A stretch of 64,000 nucleotides of DNA, from assembly GCA_031292485.1 (NCBI GenBank), contig JARLHA010000020.1, forward strand, positions 122,199 through 186,198. The letters run 5' to 3'. The notes under the pieces were generated by a model, which was given only the letters and a program-made list of their open reading frames with translations, had not been told where the DNA came from and made no database searches. Both the position numbers and the translations under genes were made by a program. This DNA is from Mucilaginibacter sp. (GTDB taxonomy: Bacteria; Bacteroidota; Bacteroidia; Sphingobacteriales; Sphingobacteriaceae). Every line of letters begins with the position of its first letter. The stretch's first letter is position 1. Of this stretch, positions 54,168-61,967 are shown one piece after another.

Positions 54168-54356
54168 ATCAGTTTGCGGGTTAAATTTGGATGCAAATTA
54201 AATAAAAACAGCACTAATCACTAAATAACTTACCGCGACTTTTCAGTTGTTATTATTTTAAGGAAACACCATCCAGGCTTAGAAATTCAGATAAGTAACT
54301 AATGTTCTTATATTTATCAAGTAAATTATTAACCCTGGTAAATTATAAAGGAAATC

Positions 54357-54815
54357 ATGGATGATCTTAAAGCTCCCATTTCACTCGAAGAGTTTAGAAG
54401 GAAACAAAAAAAAATAATGGAACCTGTTTTAAAGGATAAAGTTAGGCCATCAACGCTGGATAAAATTGCCGTTTGGATAACTAATCATGTTGGTAGCATG
54501 GGCTTTTTCCTTATCATTTTTACCTGGACGGCCATTTGGCTAAGCTGGAATATGCTGGCCCCGAAAGCGGCCCGGTTCGACCCATATCCGGCATTTGTAC
54601 TATGGCTGTTTATCTCGAATATGATCCAGCTTTTTTTGCTGCCCCTGATCATGATCGGCCAGAACGTTCAATCGAGGCATGCTGACCTCCGGGCCGAAGC
54701 TGACCTGCACATCAACACCAAAGCTGAATTTGAAATAGAAACCGTCCTTGAGCATCTCGAATATCAGAATAAGATCATGATCCAGATATTACAGGATATC
54801 GAGAAAAAAGAGTAA
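54357..54815 (+). CDS. DUF1003 family membrane protein
   Basis: A protein of 152 residues with an AAAGGA site before ATG 54357. After a basic N terminus come two membrane helices (WITNHVGSMGFFLIIFTWTAIWLSWNM; FVLWLFISNMIQLFLLPLIMIGQNVQS) and a polar tail with RAEADLHINTKAEFEIETVLEHLEYQ, the DUF1003 pattern. Function unknown. Confidence 0.87.
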   Translation: MDDLKAPISLEEFRRKQKKIMEPVLKDKVRPSTLDKIAVWITNHVGSMGFFLIIFTWTAIWLSWNMLAPKAARFDPYPAFVLWLFISNMIQLFLLPLIMIGQNVQSRHADLRAEADLHINTKAEFEIETVLEHLEYQNKIMIQILQDIEKKE

Positions 54816-54835
54816 ATATCAAGAGTAAATATCAG

Positions 54836-55194
54836 TTAATCTTCCAATAACACCGTATCCGAAATAAAATGGACAAGTTTATCTACATAAACTGCTTTCA
54901 TTTTATTTTTTTTGGTATTTGAATTAGATATAATTTGATTTTCGAGGACGTAGGCTATCAAATGTGCTTTTGCTTTTCCCTCCGGTATGTTTCTGGAGCT
55001 GACAAACATATCCGGAGTTAGGTCAAACGCAAAGTATTCATGAAGATCAGAATGCGTGACCATAACACAGATATAAATACCTCGTTTTCATAAACCATAT
55101 CGTTTGATATGATGATAGCCGGATGTACTTCTGTTTTATTTTTACCGGGGATTAAAAACGGCAGTTCAATCACATCCCCTCTTTGATAAGGCAT
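54836..55194 (-). pseudogene. MazF/PemK-type toxin gene with a frameshift
   Basis: From ATG 55194 the frame gives MPYQRGDVIELPF and VHPAIIISNDMVYE, the standard MazF/PemK N-terminal half, then leaves the family's sequence near 55060-55068. The -1 shifted frame continues MVTHSDLHEYFAFDLTPDMF and runs to the stop at 54836. Restoring one base would make a 119-residue toxin, the normal family length. The start overlaps the stop of the upstream gene by one base (TAATG), so the pair was one coupled operon. Confidence 0.7.
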
Positions 55195-55655
55195 TAATTA
55201 TTCGATCTTAATTTTTTGCTGATAGTTTCCCTGGAAAAATTTGCAAGTCCTTCTTTAATATAGTCAGGCGTTTGTGTTTTAGTTTGATCAATAAATAGAT
55301 ACTTATGACTTATATTTTCAATTTTATGTGCCTGGCGGCTAATAGATTGAAATAGTTGTTTAAGCTCACCATCGGCAAAATAGTTTTTATCGTAATACAA
55401 GTTATTCACTTTATCAAAATGATTGTTGAACTTTTTTATGCCTTGATTTAGCGTTTTTAATTCTTCGGAATTCATTTTTTTAATATCTGTAAAAACCTGG
55501 GTGTCTTCCATGAATTCCTTTTCAATTTCAATCAGCAAATTTTTGAAACTATTATTTTCAGACGTGATTTGTCCTTTTATTTTGTTAATATATTCCTTTA
55601 TTTGAATATAAAACGATTTGCTTTCAAAGCTTTGTCCAAGTGTTAATATGCTCAT
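55194..55655 (-). CDS. Hypothetical helical protein, probable partner of the MazF-like gene
   Basis: A protein of 153 residues, strongly helical and charged (YIQIKEYINKIKGQITSENNSFKNLLIEIEKEFMEDTQVF...), with no Cys. It lacks a recognised DNA-binding domain. Its stop overlaps the start of the frameshifted MazF/PemK gene, which makes it the likely antitoxin or an accessory partner. Family not recognised. Confidence 0.55.
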   Translation of the reverse strand: MSILTLGQSFESKSFYIQIKEYINKIKGQITSENNSFKNLLIEIEKEFMEDTQVFTDIKKMNSEELKTLNQGIKKFNNHFDKVNNLYYDKNYFADGELKQLFQSISRQAHKIENISHKYLFIDQTKTQTPDYIKEGLANFSRETISKKLRSNN

Positions 55656-55718
55656 AACCTTATATACAAATATACATTTAAATTAAAATATCCTGATGTT
55701 CAGCTTTGTTTTTACGCT

Positions 55719-57338
55719 TTACCCAAACAAATTCGCTTTAAATTTCGGCGCTACCCTCTTTTTTGAAGCCTGTTCATAAGCATACGCCAGTTTGATAATA
55801 TCGCCTTCTTTATAGGCGCTGCTGATGAACGACAGGCCTATAGGTAATTCATTAAAATAACCCATTGGTACGGTAATATGCGGGTAGCCGGCCAATGCCG
55901 CCGGGCTGGCAAAACCGAAACCATTATCATAATCGCCGTTTACCAGGTCAATGCAGCAGGCAAAACCATTCGTTGGCGCGATTATGGCATCCAGGTTGTT
56001 TTCTTTTAATAATTTATCGATGGCATTGCGGCTTGTTCCGGTCGTATTTTTTACAGCATCCAGGTATTCTTTTTCTTCAAGGCCGCCTTTGGTTTGTGCG
56101 AGTTCAAGTATATCCTGTTTGAAAAAAGGCATCGCGTTAGCTTCATTTTGCTTGTTAAATGCAATTACTTCTGCCAGCGATTTTACTTTGGAGTTTGCAT
56201 TACTTAAATATTTATTGAGCCCGTCTTTAAATTCATAAAGCAGTACTTTAAACGAATCGTGCCCAATAGGCTTTAACAGTTTATACAACTCAACTTCCAC
56301 AATGGTGGCGCCCTTGCTTTTCAGTAAGTCAATCGCCTCATGAAATATGGGGTCCATTTGCGGGCTCACTTTTAAACCGTCTTTTTCAATGCCGATGCGT
56401 TTACCCTGGAGGCCGCCTGCGTCCAAAAACTTCGTGTAATCTGCTTCGGTTTTTCCTTTACTGGCGGCGGTATAACTATCGCTACTGTCTTCACCGGCCA
56501 ACGCTCCCAAAAGAATGGCGGCATCCCTCACCGTACGTGCCATTGGCCCGGCGGTATCCTGCGTTTTTGAAATGGGAATAATGCCTGTCCGGCTCCACAA
56601 ACCTACGGTAGGTTTGATGCCGACTAATCCGTTTACTGATGAGGGCGACACAATAGAGCCGTCCGTTTCCGTGCCAATCGCGATAGCGCATAAATTGGCC
56701 GAGGCGGCCGACCCCGACCCAGCGCTCGATCCGCTTGGATTGCGGTCTAAAATATAGGGGCATCTGGTTTGGCCACCGCGGCTGCTCCAGGCGCTGGTGG
56801 AGTGCTCTGAACGGAAATTAGCCCATTCGCTTAAATTGGTTTTACCCAGTATAACTGCTCCGGCTTCCCTTAGTTTTTTTACGATGAAAGCATCCGCCGT
56901 CATTACATTATCTGCTATGGCCAGCGCCCCGGCGGTGGTATGCATTTTATCACCTGTGCTGATGTTGTCTTTGATCAGAACCGGGATCCCATGCAACGGC
57001 CCGCGTATTTTCCCGGCTGTCCTTTCCTTATCCATCGCATCCGCAATAGCAAGCGCATCCGGGTTAAGTTCGATCACCGAATTCAGCTTCGGCCCGTTTT
57101 TATCTATCTCCTCAATCCGCTTTAAATACATTTTGGTAACCGACCGGGATGTGTATTCCCCTTTTTGCATTTTTTGCTGAAGTATATCGATAGTTACTTC
57201 ATTCAACACAAAATCATCTGTCTTTTCGCCGGAATTATTGTTTTTTTCTTCCGGGCGCGAAATAAACGATGTTGAGGCAACGGTGGCCAGGGACAAACCT
57301 GCCAAAGAGCCTGTTTTAAGGAAATTTCTTCTATGCAT
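55719..57338 (-). CDS. Amidase (amidase-signature family), exported
   Basis: A protein of 539 residues. A Tat-type signal starts MHRRNFLKTGSLAG and ends near residue 27. The Ser-cisSer-Lys triad is visible: K123 in GIPVLIKDNI, the cis-Ser pair in NPSGSSAGSGSA (202-205) and the nucleophile S228 in GTETDGSIVSPSS. Such enzymes hydrolyse amide or peptide-tail bonds in the periplasm or outside. Substrate unknown. Confidence 0.9.
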   Translation of the reverse strand: MHRRNFLKTGSLAGLSLATVASTSFISRPEEKNNNSGEKTDDFVLNEVTIDILQQKMQKGEYTSRSVTKMYLKRIEEIDKNGPKLNSVIELNPDALAIADAMDKERTAGKIRGPLHGIPVLIKDNISTGDKMHTTAGALAIADNVMTADAFIVKKLREAGAVILGKTNLSEWANFRSEHSTSAWSSRGGQTRCPYILDRNPSGSSAGSGSAASANLCAIAIGTETDGSIVSPSSVNGLVGIKPTVGLWSRTGIIPISKTQDTAGPMARTVRDAAILLGALAGEDSSDSYTAASKGKTEADYTKFLDAGGLQGKRIGIEKDGLKVSPQMDPIFHEAIDLLKSKGATIVEVELYKLLKPIGHDSFKVLLYEFKDGLNKYLSNANSKVKSLAEVIAFNKQNEANAMPFFKQDILELAQTKGGLEEKEYLDAVKNTTGTSRNAIDKLLKENNLDAIIAPTNGFACCIDLVNGDYDNGFGFASPAALAGYPHITVPMGYFNELPIGLSFISSAYKEGDIIKLAYAYEQASKKRVAPKFKANLFG

Positions 57339-57416
57339 GATCGAAATTAAATTATAGCTACAAGAAACGGAATTTTAAAGAATTGTACACTATCACATAA
57401 AAAATGTTGCAATAGC

Positions 57417-57453
57417 TTTGCATTTTAAAAAGTATTTAGATATTTGTCTAAAT
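57417..57453 (+). promoter_or_regulatory. Promoter and palindromic operator of the SdpR-type operon
   Basis: A TTTG (57417-57420) and GATATTTG (57439-57446, 7 of 8 to the TAnnTTTG pattern) lie 18 bases apart. Overlapping the second box is a palindrome ATTTAGA-N6-TCTAAAT (57434-57453), 7 bases before the ATG of the ArsR-type repressor. This placement is what an autorepressor operator would need. Seen directly; binding is inferred. Confidence 0.55.
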
Positions 57454-57459
57454 ATTTAA

Positions 57460-57747
57460 ATGGAGGTTGATTTGAATTCACTGTTTAAAGCGCTAAATGA
57501 CCCTACCCGAAGAGAAATTTTGGAACTACTGAAGGATAAGGACCTGACGGCAGGGGAGATAGCAGACCGGTTTAATATCTCGAAACCCAGTATTTCGCAC
57601 CATCTTGACCTGTTACGGCAGGCGGGTTTAGTAACATCGGCAAAAGAGGGGCAGTTTATTTGCTATTCGTTAAATACCACCGTTATGGACGAAATGCTGA
57701 AATGGATCATCAGTTTACAATCACAAAAAGATAAATCATCAAAATGA
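57460..57747 (+). CDS. ArsR-type repressor, SdpR-like
   Basis: A protein of 95 residues with a winged-helix ArsR fold (LFKALNDPTRREILELLKDKDLTAGEIADRFNISKPSISHHLDLLRQAGLV). No Cys metal site, as expected for SdpR, which senses the state of membrane-bound SdpI rather than a metal. Overlaps the SdpI gene by 4 bases (ATGA). Confidence 0.9.
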   Translation: MEVDLNSLFKALNDPTRREILELLKDKDLTAGEIADRFNISKPSISHHLDLLRQAGLVTSAKEGQFICYSLNTTVMDEMLKWIISLQSQKDKSSK

Positions 57748-58412
57748 AGAAGTTTACCTTGTTAGATGGGGCTGCCCTGGTGGTATGGTTACTGCCGGCG
57801 GTTTTTTTATGGATCATATTTCCAACACTGCCGCAAACGGTACCGGTTCATTATGGCATAGACGGCACAGTTGACAGATATGGCAGCAGGAACGAGTTTT
57901 TAATAGGACCGCTAATCCTGATAGGCGTTTCGGCCCTGGTGTACCTGTTGCTTAAATTTTTGCCTGCTATCGATCCCAAAAAACAGATAAAATACGGGCA
58001 GGAAACCTTTCAAAAACTGGCGCTGGGCCTGGTGGTGTTTTTAGCAGCATTAAATATCGCCATCGTTTATGCAACAGTTCATAAGGGTTTTCAGATAGAC
58101 AAATTGTTATTCCCGGTAATAGGCTTGCTGTTTGCTTTTTTGGGTAATATGATGAATAGCATCAAACCAAATTATTTTGCAGGCATCCGTACACCCTGGA
58201 CATTGGAAAGCGAAGATAACTGGCGGGCAACGCACCGGCTGGCCGGAAAGATCTGGTTTGTTGGCGGTATTGCAATAACGGTAATCATGCTTTTATTGCC
58301 ACCCAAAGCCGGGACGATCGTTTTCACCAGCTGTGTTTGTGTGATGGCTTTAATACCTGTCATTTATTCATTTGTGTATTTTAAAAAACACCAGGTTAAC
58401 CAAAATTCATGA
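57744..58412 (+). CDS. SdpI family immunity/signal membrane protein
   Basis: A protein of 222 residues. DUF1648 opening (PTLPQTVPVHYGIDGTVDRYGSRNEF) and the SdpI core NYFAGIRTPWTLESEDNWRATHRLAGKIWFVGG, with six hydrophobic helices. In Bacillus subtilis SdpI gives immunity to the SdpC killing factor and sequesters SdpR. No SdpABC toxin genes are seen here. It overlaps both neighbours by 4 bases, so the three genes are tightly coupled. Confidence 0.92.
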   Translation: MKKFTLLDGAALVVWLLPAVFLWIIFPTLPQTVPVHYGIDGTVDRYGSRNEFLIGPLILIGVSALVYLLLKFLPAIDPKKQIKYGQETFQKLALGLVVFLAALNIAIVYATVHKGFQIDKLLFPVIGLLFAFLGNMMNSIKPNYFAGIRTPWTLESEDNWRATHRLAGKIWFVGGIAITVIMLLLPPKAGTIVFTSCVCVMALIPVIYSFVYFKKHQVNQNS

Positions 58413-59845
58413 AAAAGTTATTGATAGTTGCTCTGGCAGTTTGTTTTACCGGCCAGCTTAAAGCGCAGGATGTTACCGGCAGTTGGGTAGGGGCCATCTC
58501 CGTTCGCGGTGTGAAACTTCACCTGGTTTTTAATATTAAAAAAACATCGGATACCAGCTATTCATCCACCTTTGACAGCCCTGACCAGAAGGCTTTCGGG
58601 ATTGCCTGTAGCAGCACTTTTGTTAAAAAAGATAGCCTGTTCATTGGGATGGCTATTATTAAAGGTGGATATAAAGGTATTTTGGCTGGGCATGACAGTG
58701 TAAGCGGTGTATTTACTCAGGGGCCCGCGAAATTCCCCCTCGGTATCAAAAAAATAACCGACGCGGAAAAAGCAAGCCTGTCGGCAGATAAAGTAAGGCC
58801 GCAAACGCCCAAACAGCCTTACGGTTACCACAGCGAAGATGTTGAATATGATAATGCCGATAAAAGCCTGCATTACGGCGCCACATTTACCCGCCCGGAT
58901 GGCGATGGTAAATATCCTGCGGTAATCATAATAAGCGGGAGCGGCACCCAGGACAGGAACGGTACCATGTTGGGCCATCAGCCCTATTGGGTGCTGGCCG
59001 ATTACCTGACTAAAAACGGTATAGCTGTTTTAAGGGTGGATGACAGGGGCGCAGGTAAAAGCTCATTAGGGACAGACACTAATAACAAAACAAGTGTCGA
59101 TTTTTCATACGATGTAGAGGCCAGCCTTAACTACCTGGAAACAAGAACTGACGTAGATAAAAAACACCTGGGCCTGATCGGCCATAGCGAAGGGGGCATG
59201 ATTGCCCCTATGGTTGCCGCAAGGCGTAATGATGTAGCTTTTATAGTGTTATGGGGAGGGCCAGGCGTTAACGGCGCTAAAATCCTGACCGAGCAATCAG
59301 CACTGGCGCTTAAGGAAAAGGGTATGGACAGCGTATCGGTTGCAGCCTATAAAAAACTGCACTTCAGCATATTGAGCCTGTTTGCTATGTCGGCAACGAA
59401 GGCAGATCTTGATCAGCAAATTCCACCTGTTGTTGAGGCCTGGAAAAAAGAGCAGACACAAAAAACATTGGATGCCCTGAATGTCCCGAACGCTACAATG
59501 GAAGACATTGAAAAGGTCTACGATGGTATGTATAGCTCCGGATGGCTGCGCTTTTTCATCAGTTACGACCCCGCAACGGCTTTAAGCAAAGTAAAATGCC
59601 CTGTTTTAGCTGTAACCGGCGAAAAGGATACACAGGTTGACGCAGCCGAAAATTTAGGCAGAATAAAGGATGTATTAACCAAAAGTGGCAATAAAGACTT
59701 CGAGGTAAAAACCATTCCGGGTTTAAACCATTTATTTCAAACCGCTCATACCGGGGATGTTTCGGAATATGAACAGATAAGTGAAACTATGTCGCCGGTG
59801 GCGATGAATATTATTTGCAGCTGGATTAAAATTCATGTCAAATAA
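58409..59845 (+). CDS. Secreted alpha/beta hydrolase with lipocalin-like N-terminal domain
   Basis: A protein of 478 residues with signal MKKLLIVALAVCFTGQLKAQ. Residues ~21-110 are a beta-rich DUF3887/lipocalin-like part (VTGSWVGAISVRGVKLHLVFNI); the rest is an alpha/beta hydrolase with oxyanion segment ISGSGTQDRNG, nucleophile elbow GLIGHSEGGMIAP, Asp in VTGEKDTQVD and His in GLNHLFQ. Third gene of the SdpR-SdpI operon, overlapping by 4 bases. Confidence 0.88.
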   Translation: MKKLLIVALAVCFTGQLKAQDVTGSWVGAISVRGVKLHLVFNIKKTSDTSYSSTFDSPDQKAFGIACSSTFVKKDSLFIGMAIIKGGYKGILAGHDSVSGVFTQGPAKFPLGIKKITDAEKASLSADKVRPQTPKQPYGYHSEDVEYDNADKSLHYGATFTRPDGDGKYPAVIIISGSGTQDRNGTMLGHQPYWVLADYLTKNGIAVLRVDDRGAGKSSLGTDTNNKTSVDFSYDVEASLNYLETRTDVDKKHLGLIGHSEGGMIAPMVAARRNDVAFIVLWGGPGVNGAKILTEQSALALKEKGMDSVSVAAYKKLHFSILSLFAMSATKADLDQQIPPVVEAWKKEQTQKTLDALNVPNATMEDIEKVYDGMYSSGWLRFFISYDPATALSKVKCPVLAVTGEKDTQVDAAENLGRIKDVLTKSGNKDFEVKTIPGLNHLFQTAHTGDVSEYEQISETMSPVAMNIICSWIKIHVK

Positions 59846-59861
59846 TTGCGTTATTTAGGGT

Positions 59862-60755
59862 ATGAAAAACGTTATTCTATCAGCATTTATACTCTTTATT
59901 TTTATTGTTCCCGCTTTTGCGCAGCCCGGAAATGATGTGCCGCTCCGCAGCCGGATCGAAGAATTGGCAAAGCCCATTAAGGGCATTGTGGGTGTATCTA
60001 TATTAAATCCTGAAACCGGCGATACCTTGTCGTACAATGGTTCGGCAAGGCTTGTTTTACACAGCGTAATGAAGTTCCCGATAGCGCTAACGGTGATGCA
60101 TTTGGTTGACAGCGGGGTGTTTACTTTAAACCAGTTGATGCACATCCCCAAACGCGACATGGTAAAAGACACTTATAGCCCCATGCGCGATAAGTATCCA
60201 AAGGGCGCCGATCTTCCTTTAAGCGAAATTATAAAATATATGGTTGCTGAAAGTGACAACAATGCCTGCGATTTCCTGTTAAAAACGATAGGAGGGGCAA
60301 AAACTGTTCAGGATTATATGTTGCATATTGGTATCAAAGGCATCGCCATTCGGGCGTCTGAAGCTGATATGGCATCCATGTGGGAACTGCAGTATACCAA
60401 TTGGTGCAAACCTGTTGAAATGACCATGCTGCTAGATCAATTTTACCGGGGCAAAATTTTGGCTAAACCTACTACGGATACTTTATACCATATAATGACC
60501 GAAACTACAACTGGTCCTAACAGGTTAAAAGGTCTATTACCTGCCGGCACAGTTGTGGCCCATAAAACAGGAACATCACCCACCAACGCTGAAGGCCTGT
60601 CGCCAGCAACCAATGATGTAGGCATTATCACTTTGCCCAATGGCAAACACCTCATCATTTCGGTTTTTGTTTGCAACTCCACCGATGATGAAGCAACGAG
60701 GGAAGGTGTGATCGCCAAAATTGGGAAGGCGGCGTTTGATTACTATAGCAGGTAA
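59862..60755 (+). CDS. bla: Class A beta-lactamase, subclass A2-like
   Basis: A protein of 297 residues with signal peptide ending PAFAQ. Active-site Ser-x-x-Lys is SVMK (S68/K71), SDN at 131-133, omega-loop Glu 167 in SEADM followed by QYTNW (177-181, typical of the A2 branch with CfxA/CblA/PER-type enzymes), and KTG 235-237 in HKTGTS. All catalytic residues are present. It starts 16 bases after the hydrolase gene, so it probably belongs to the SdpR-regulated run. Resistance spectrum cannot be told from sequence by eye. Confidence 0.92.
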   Translation: MKNVILSAFILFIFIVPAFAQPGNDVPLRSRIEELAKPIKGIVGVSILNPETGDTLSYNGSARLVLHSVMKFPIALTVMHLVDSGVFTLNQLMHIPKRDMVKDTYSPMRDKYPKGADLPLSEIIKYMVAESDNNACDFLLKTIGGAKTVQDYMLHIGIKGIAIRASEADMASMWELQYTNWCKPVEMTMLLDQFYRGKILAKPTTDTLYHIMTETTTGPNRLKGLLPAGTVVAHKTGTSPTNAEGLSPATNDVGIITLPNGKHLIISVFVCNSTDDEATREGVIAKIGKAAFDYYSR

Positions 60756-60883
60756 AACTATCCGTCATGCCGATTATATCGGCGCCCAATCAACCTGGAT
60801 AAATAATCAGCTAGGCTGCGCAGGGATTTATATCAGGAGAAGTTGAAGGCGTTGAATAAGTAGCGCCAAAAAAGCATCGGCCA

Positions 60884-61876
60884 GTGCGATTCCCCTCTTG
60901 AGAGGGGCGGAGGGGTGTGTTATGGATAATGCCAGAAGTTATCCGAAATTCCTGAACGGAGAATAACACACCCCTGCCCCTCTCAAGAGGGGAACCCAAT
61001 GCGCGAGTCCTTTTTTAAGGCACCTGGGCCCTGTGTGATTCCCTTCTTGAGGGGGGGAGGGGTGTGTTATGGACAATACTAAGTTTTGTGTTATTCGTGT
61101 TCGGTTTGACGAAGTATGTCAGGATCACGATTGAAAACATGCAGTTCTATAGTTCGTAAAACGTCCTGCATATTTTTTCTTACTTCCTGTTCTGTAAAAC
61201 GAAGAATGGCTAAGCCATAGCTGCTCAGTTCGTTATCTCGCAAAATGTCCCGATTATCCTGTTCTTCCCAGTTATGGTAAAGTCCATCGATTTCGATCAC
61301 TAACTCTAATTCATAACAGTACAGATCAACAATGTAGTTCAGTAGCGGCTTTTGCCGGTGAAAATCATATCCATAGAATTGTTTATTTTTTAGCTCGTTC
61401 CAAAGCAGTACTTCGCCTAATGTACTATCATTCCGTAGTTTTCGGGCTAACATTTTAAGGTTCGAGTTGTATGGGATGATTTTGCGGCGCATAAGGTAAA
61501 CGGTCGAATGTATTTAAAGTGAAAGTAGCCAATTTCTGCAAAAAAGAAGAAACACACCCCTGCCCCTCTCAAGAGGGGAACCCGACGCACAGGCCGTTTA
61601 ACGCGCATGGGCCCCGTGCGATTCCCCTCTTGAGAGGGGCGGAGGGGTGTGTTATGGACATGGTTAGGTTTTATCCACAATTCCTGAACGTAGAATAACA
61701 CACCCCTGCCCCTCTCAAGAGGGGAACCCGACGCACAGGCCGTTTAACGCGCATGGGCCTTGTGCGATTCCCCTCTTGAGAGGAGCGGAGGGGTGTGTCA
61801 TGAACATGGTTAGGTTTTATCCACAATTCCAGAATGGAGAATAACACACCCCTGCCCCTCTCAAGAGGGGGAAGCC
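60884..61876. repeat. Array of four ~147-base palindromic units, one carrying a DUF559 gene
   Basis: Each unit has a left arm with CCCCTCTTGAGAGGGGC then GGAGGGGTGTGTTATG, and an inverted right arm AATAACACACCCCTG then CCCCTCTCAAGAGGGG. Left arms begin at 60884, 61033, 61616 and 61762; right arms end near 60998, 61586, 61730 and 61876. Units 3 and 4 repeat with a period of exactly 146 bases, units 1 and 2 with 149. In units 1, 3 and 4 about 35-40 bases containing AATTCCTGAACG or AATTCCAGAATG separate the arms; in unit 2 the DUF559 gene lies there instead. The arms also hold a CCCCTCT/AGAGGGG hairpin. Confidence 0.8.
61091..61492 (-). CDS. DUF559 endonuclease-like protein inside the repeat array
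   Basis: A protein of 133 residues. The family pattern is complete: E27 in LGEVLLWNELK, R46-Q47 in FHRQKPLLNYIVD, D56, and E67-x-D69-G in LVIEIDGLYH (H73), the PD-(D/E)XK/Vsr-like catalytic core. It sits exactly between the left and right arms of unit 2. The spacer halves on both sides still match those of the short units: GGACA..GTTTT on the left and AATTYCTGNA...ACACACCCC on the right. It may cut or nick DNA at the repeats, as an inferred role. Confidence 0.87.
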   Translation of the reverse strand: MRRKIIPYNSNLKMLARKLRNDSTLGEVLLWNELKNKQFYGYDFHRQKPLLNYIVDLYCYELELVIEIDGLYHNWEEQDNRDILRDNELSSYGLAILRFTEQEVRKNMQDVLRTIELHVFNRDPDILRQTEHE

Positions 61877-61967
61877 AGCGCGCAGGCCTATTGAGTTATT
61901 CCTATTCAATTTCTTTTCCTCCTCAAAAATCTCCATCTTTACCCTATTGACCTCACAATTCACCATC

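Noticed and set aside
57460..58412. Complete Sdp killing-factor system
   Set aside because: Only SdpR-like and SdpI-like genes are present; no SdpA, SdpB or SdpC homologue lies within the window.
60811..61701. Short frames of 62 and 84 residues in the palindromic array
   Set aside because: They read through the repeat arms themselves and repeat the same peptide (NTPLRPSQEGNRTG), so they are by-products of the repeat, unlike the DUF559 gene.
60884..61876. Possible CRISPR array
   Set aside because: The repeats are long, inverted and separated by similar rather than unique sequences, and there are no cas genes.
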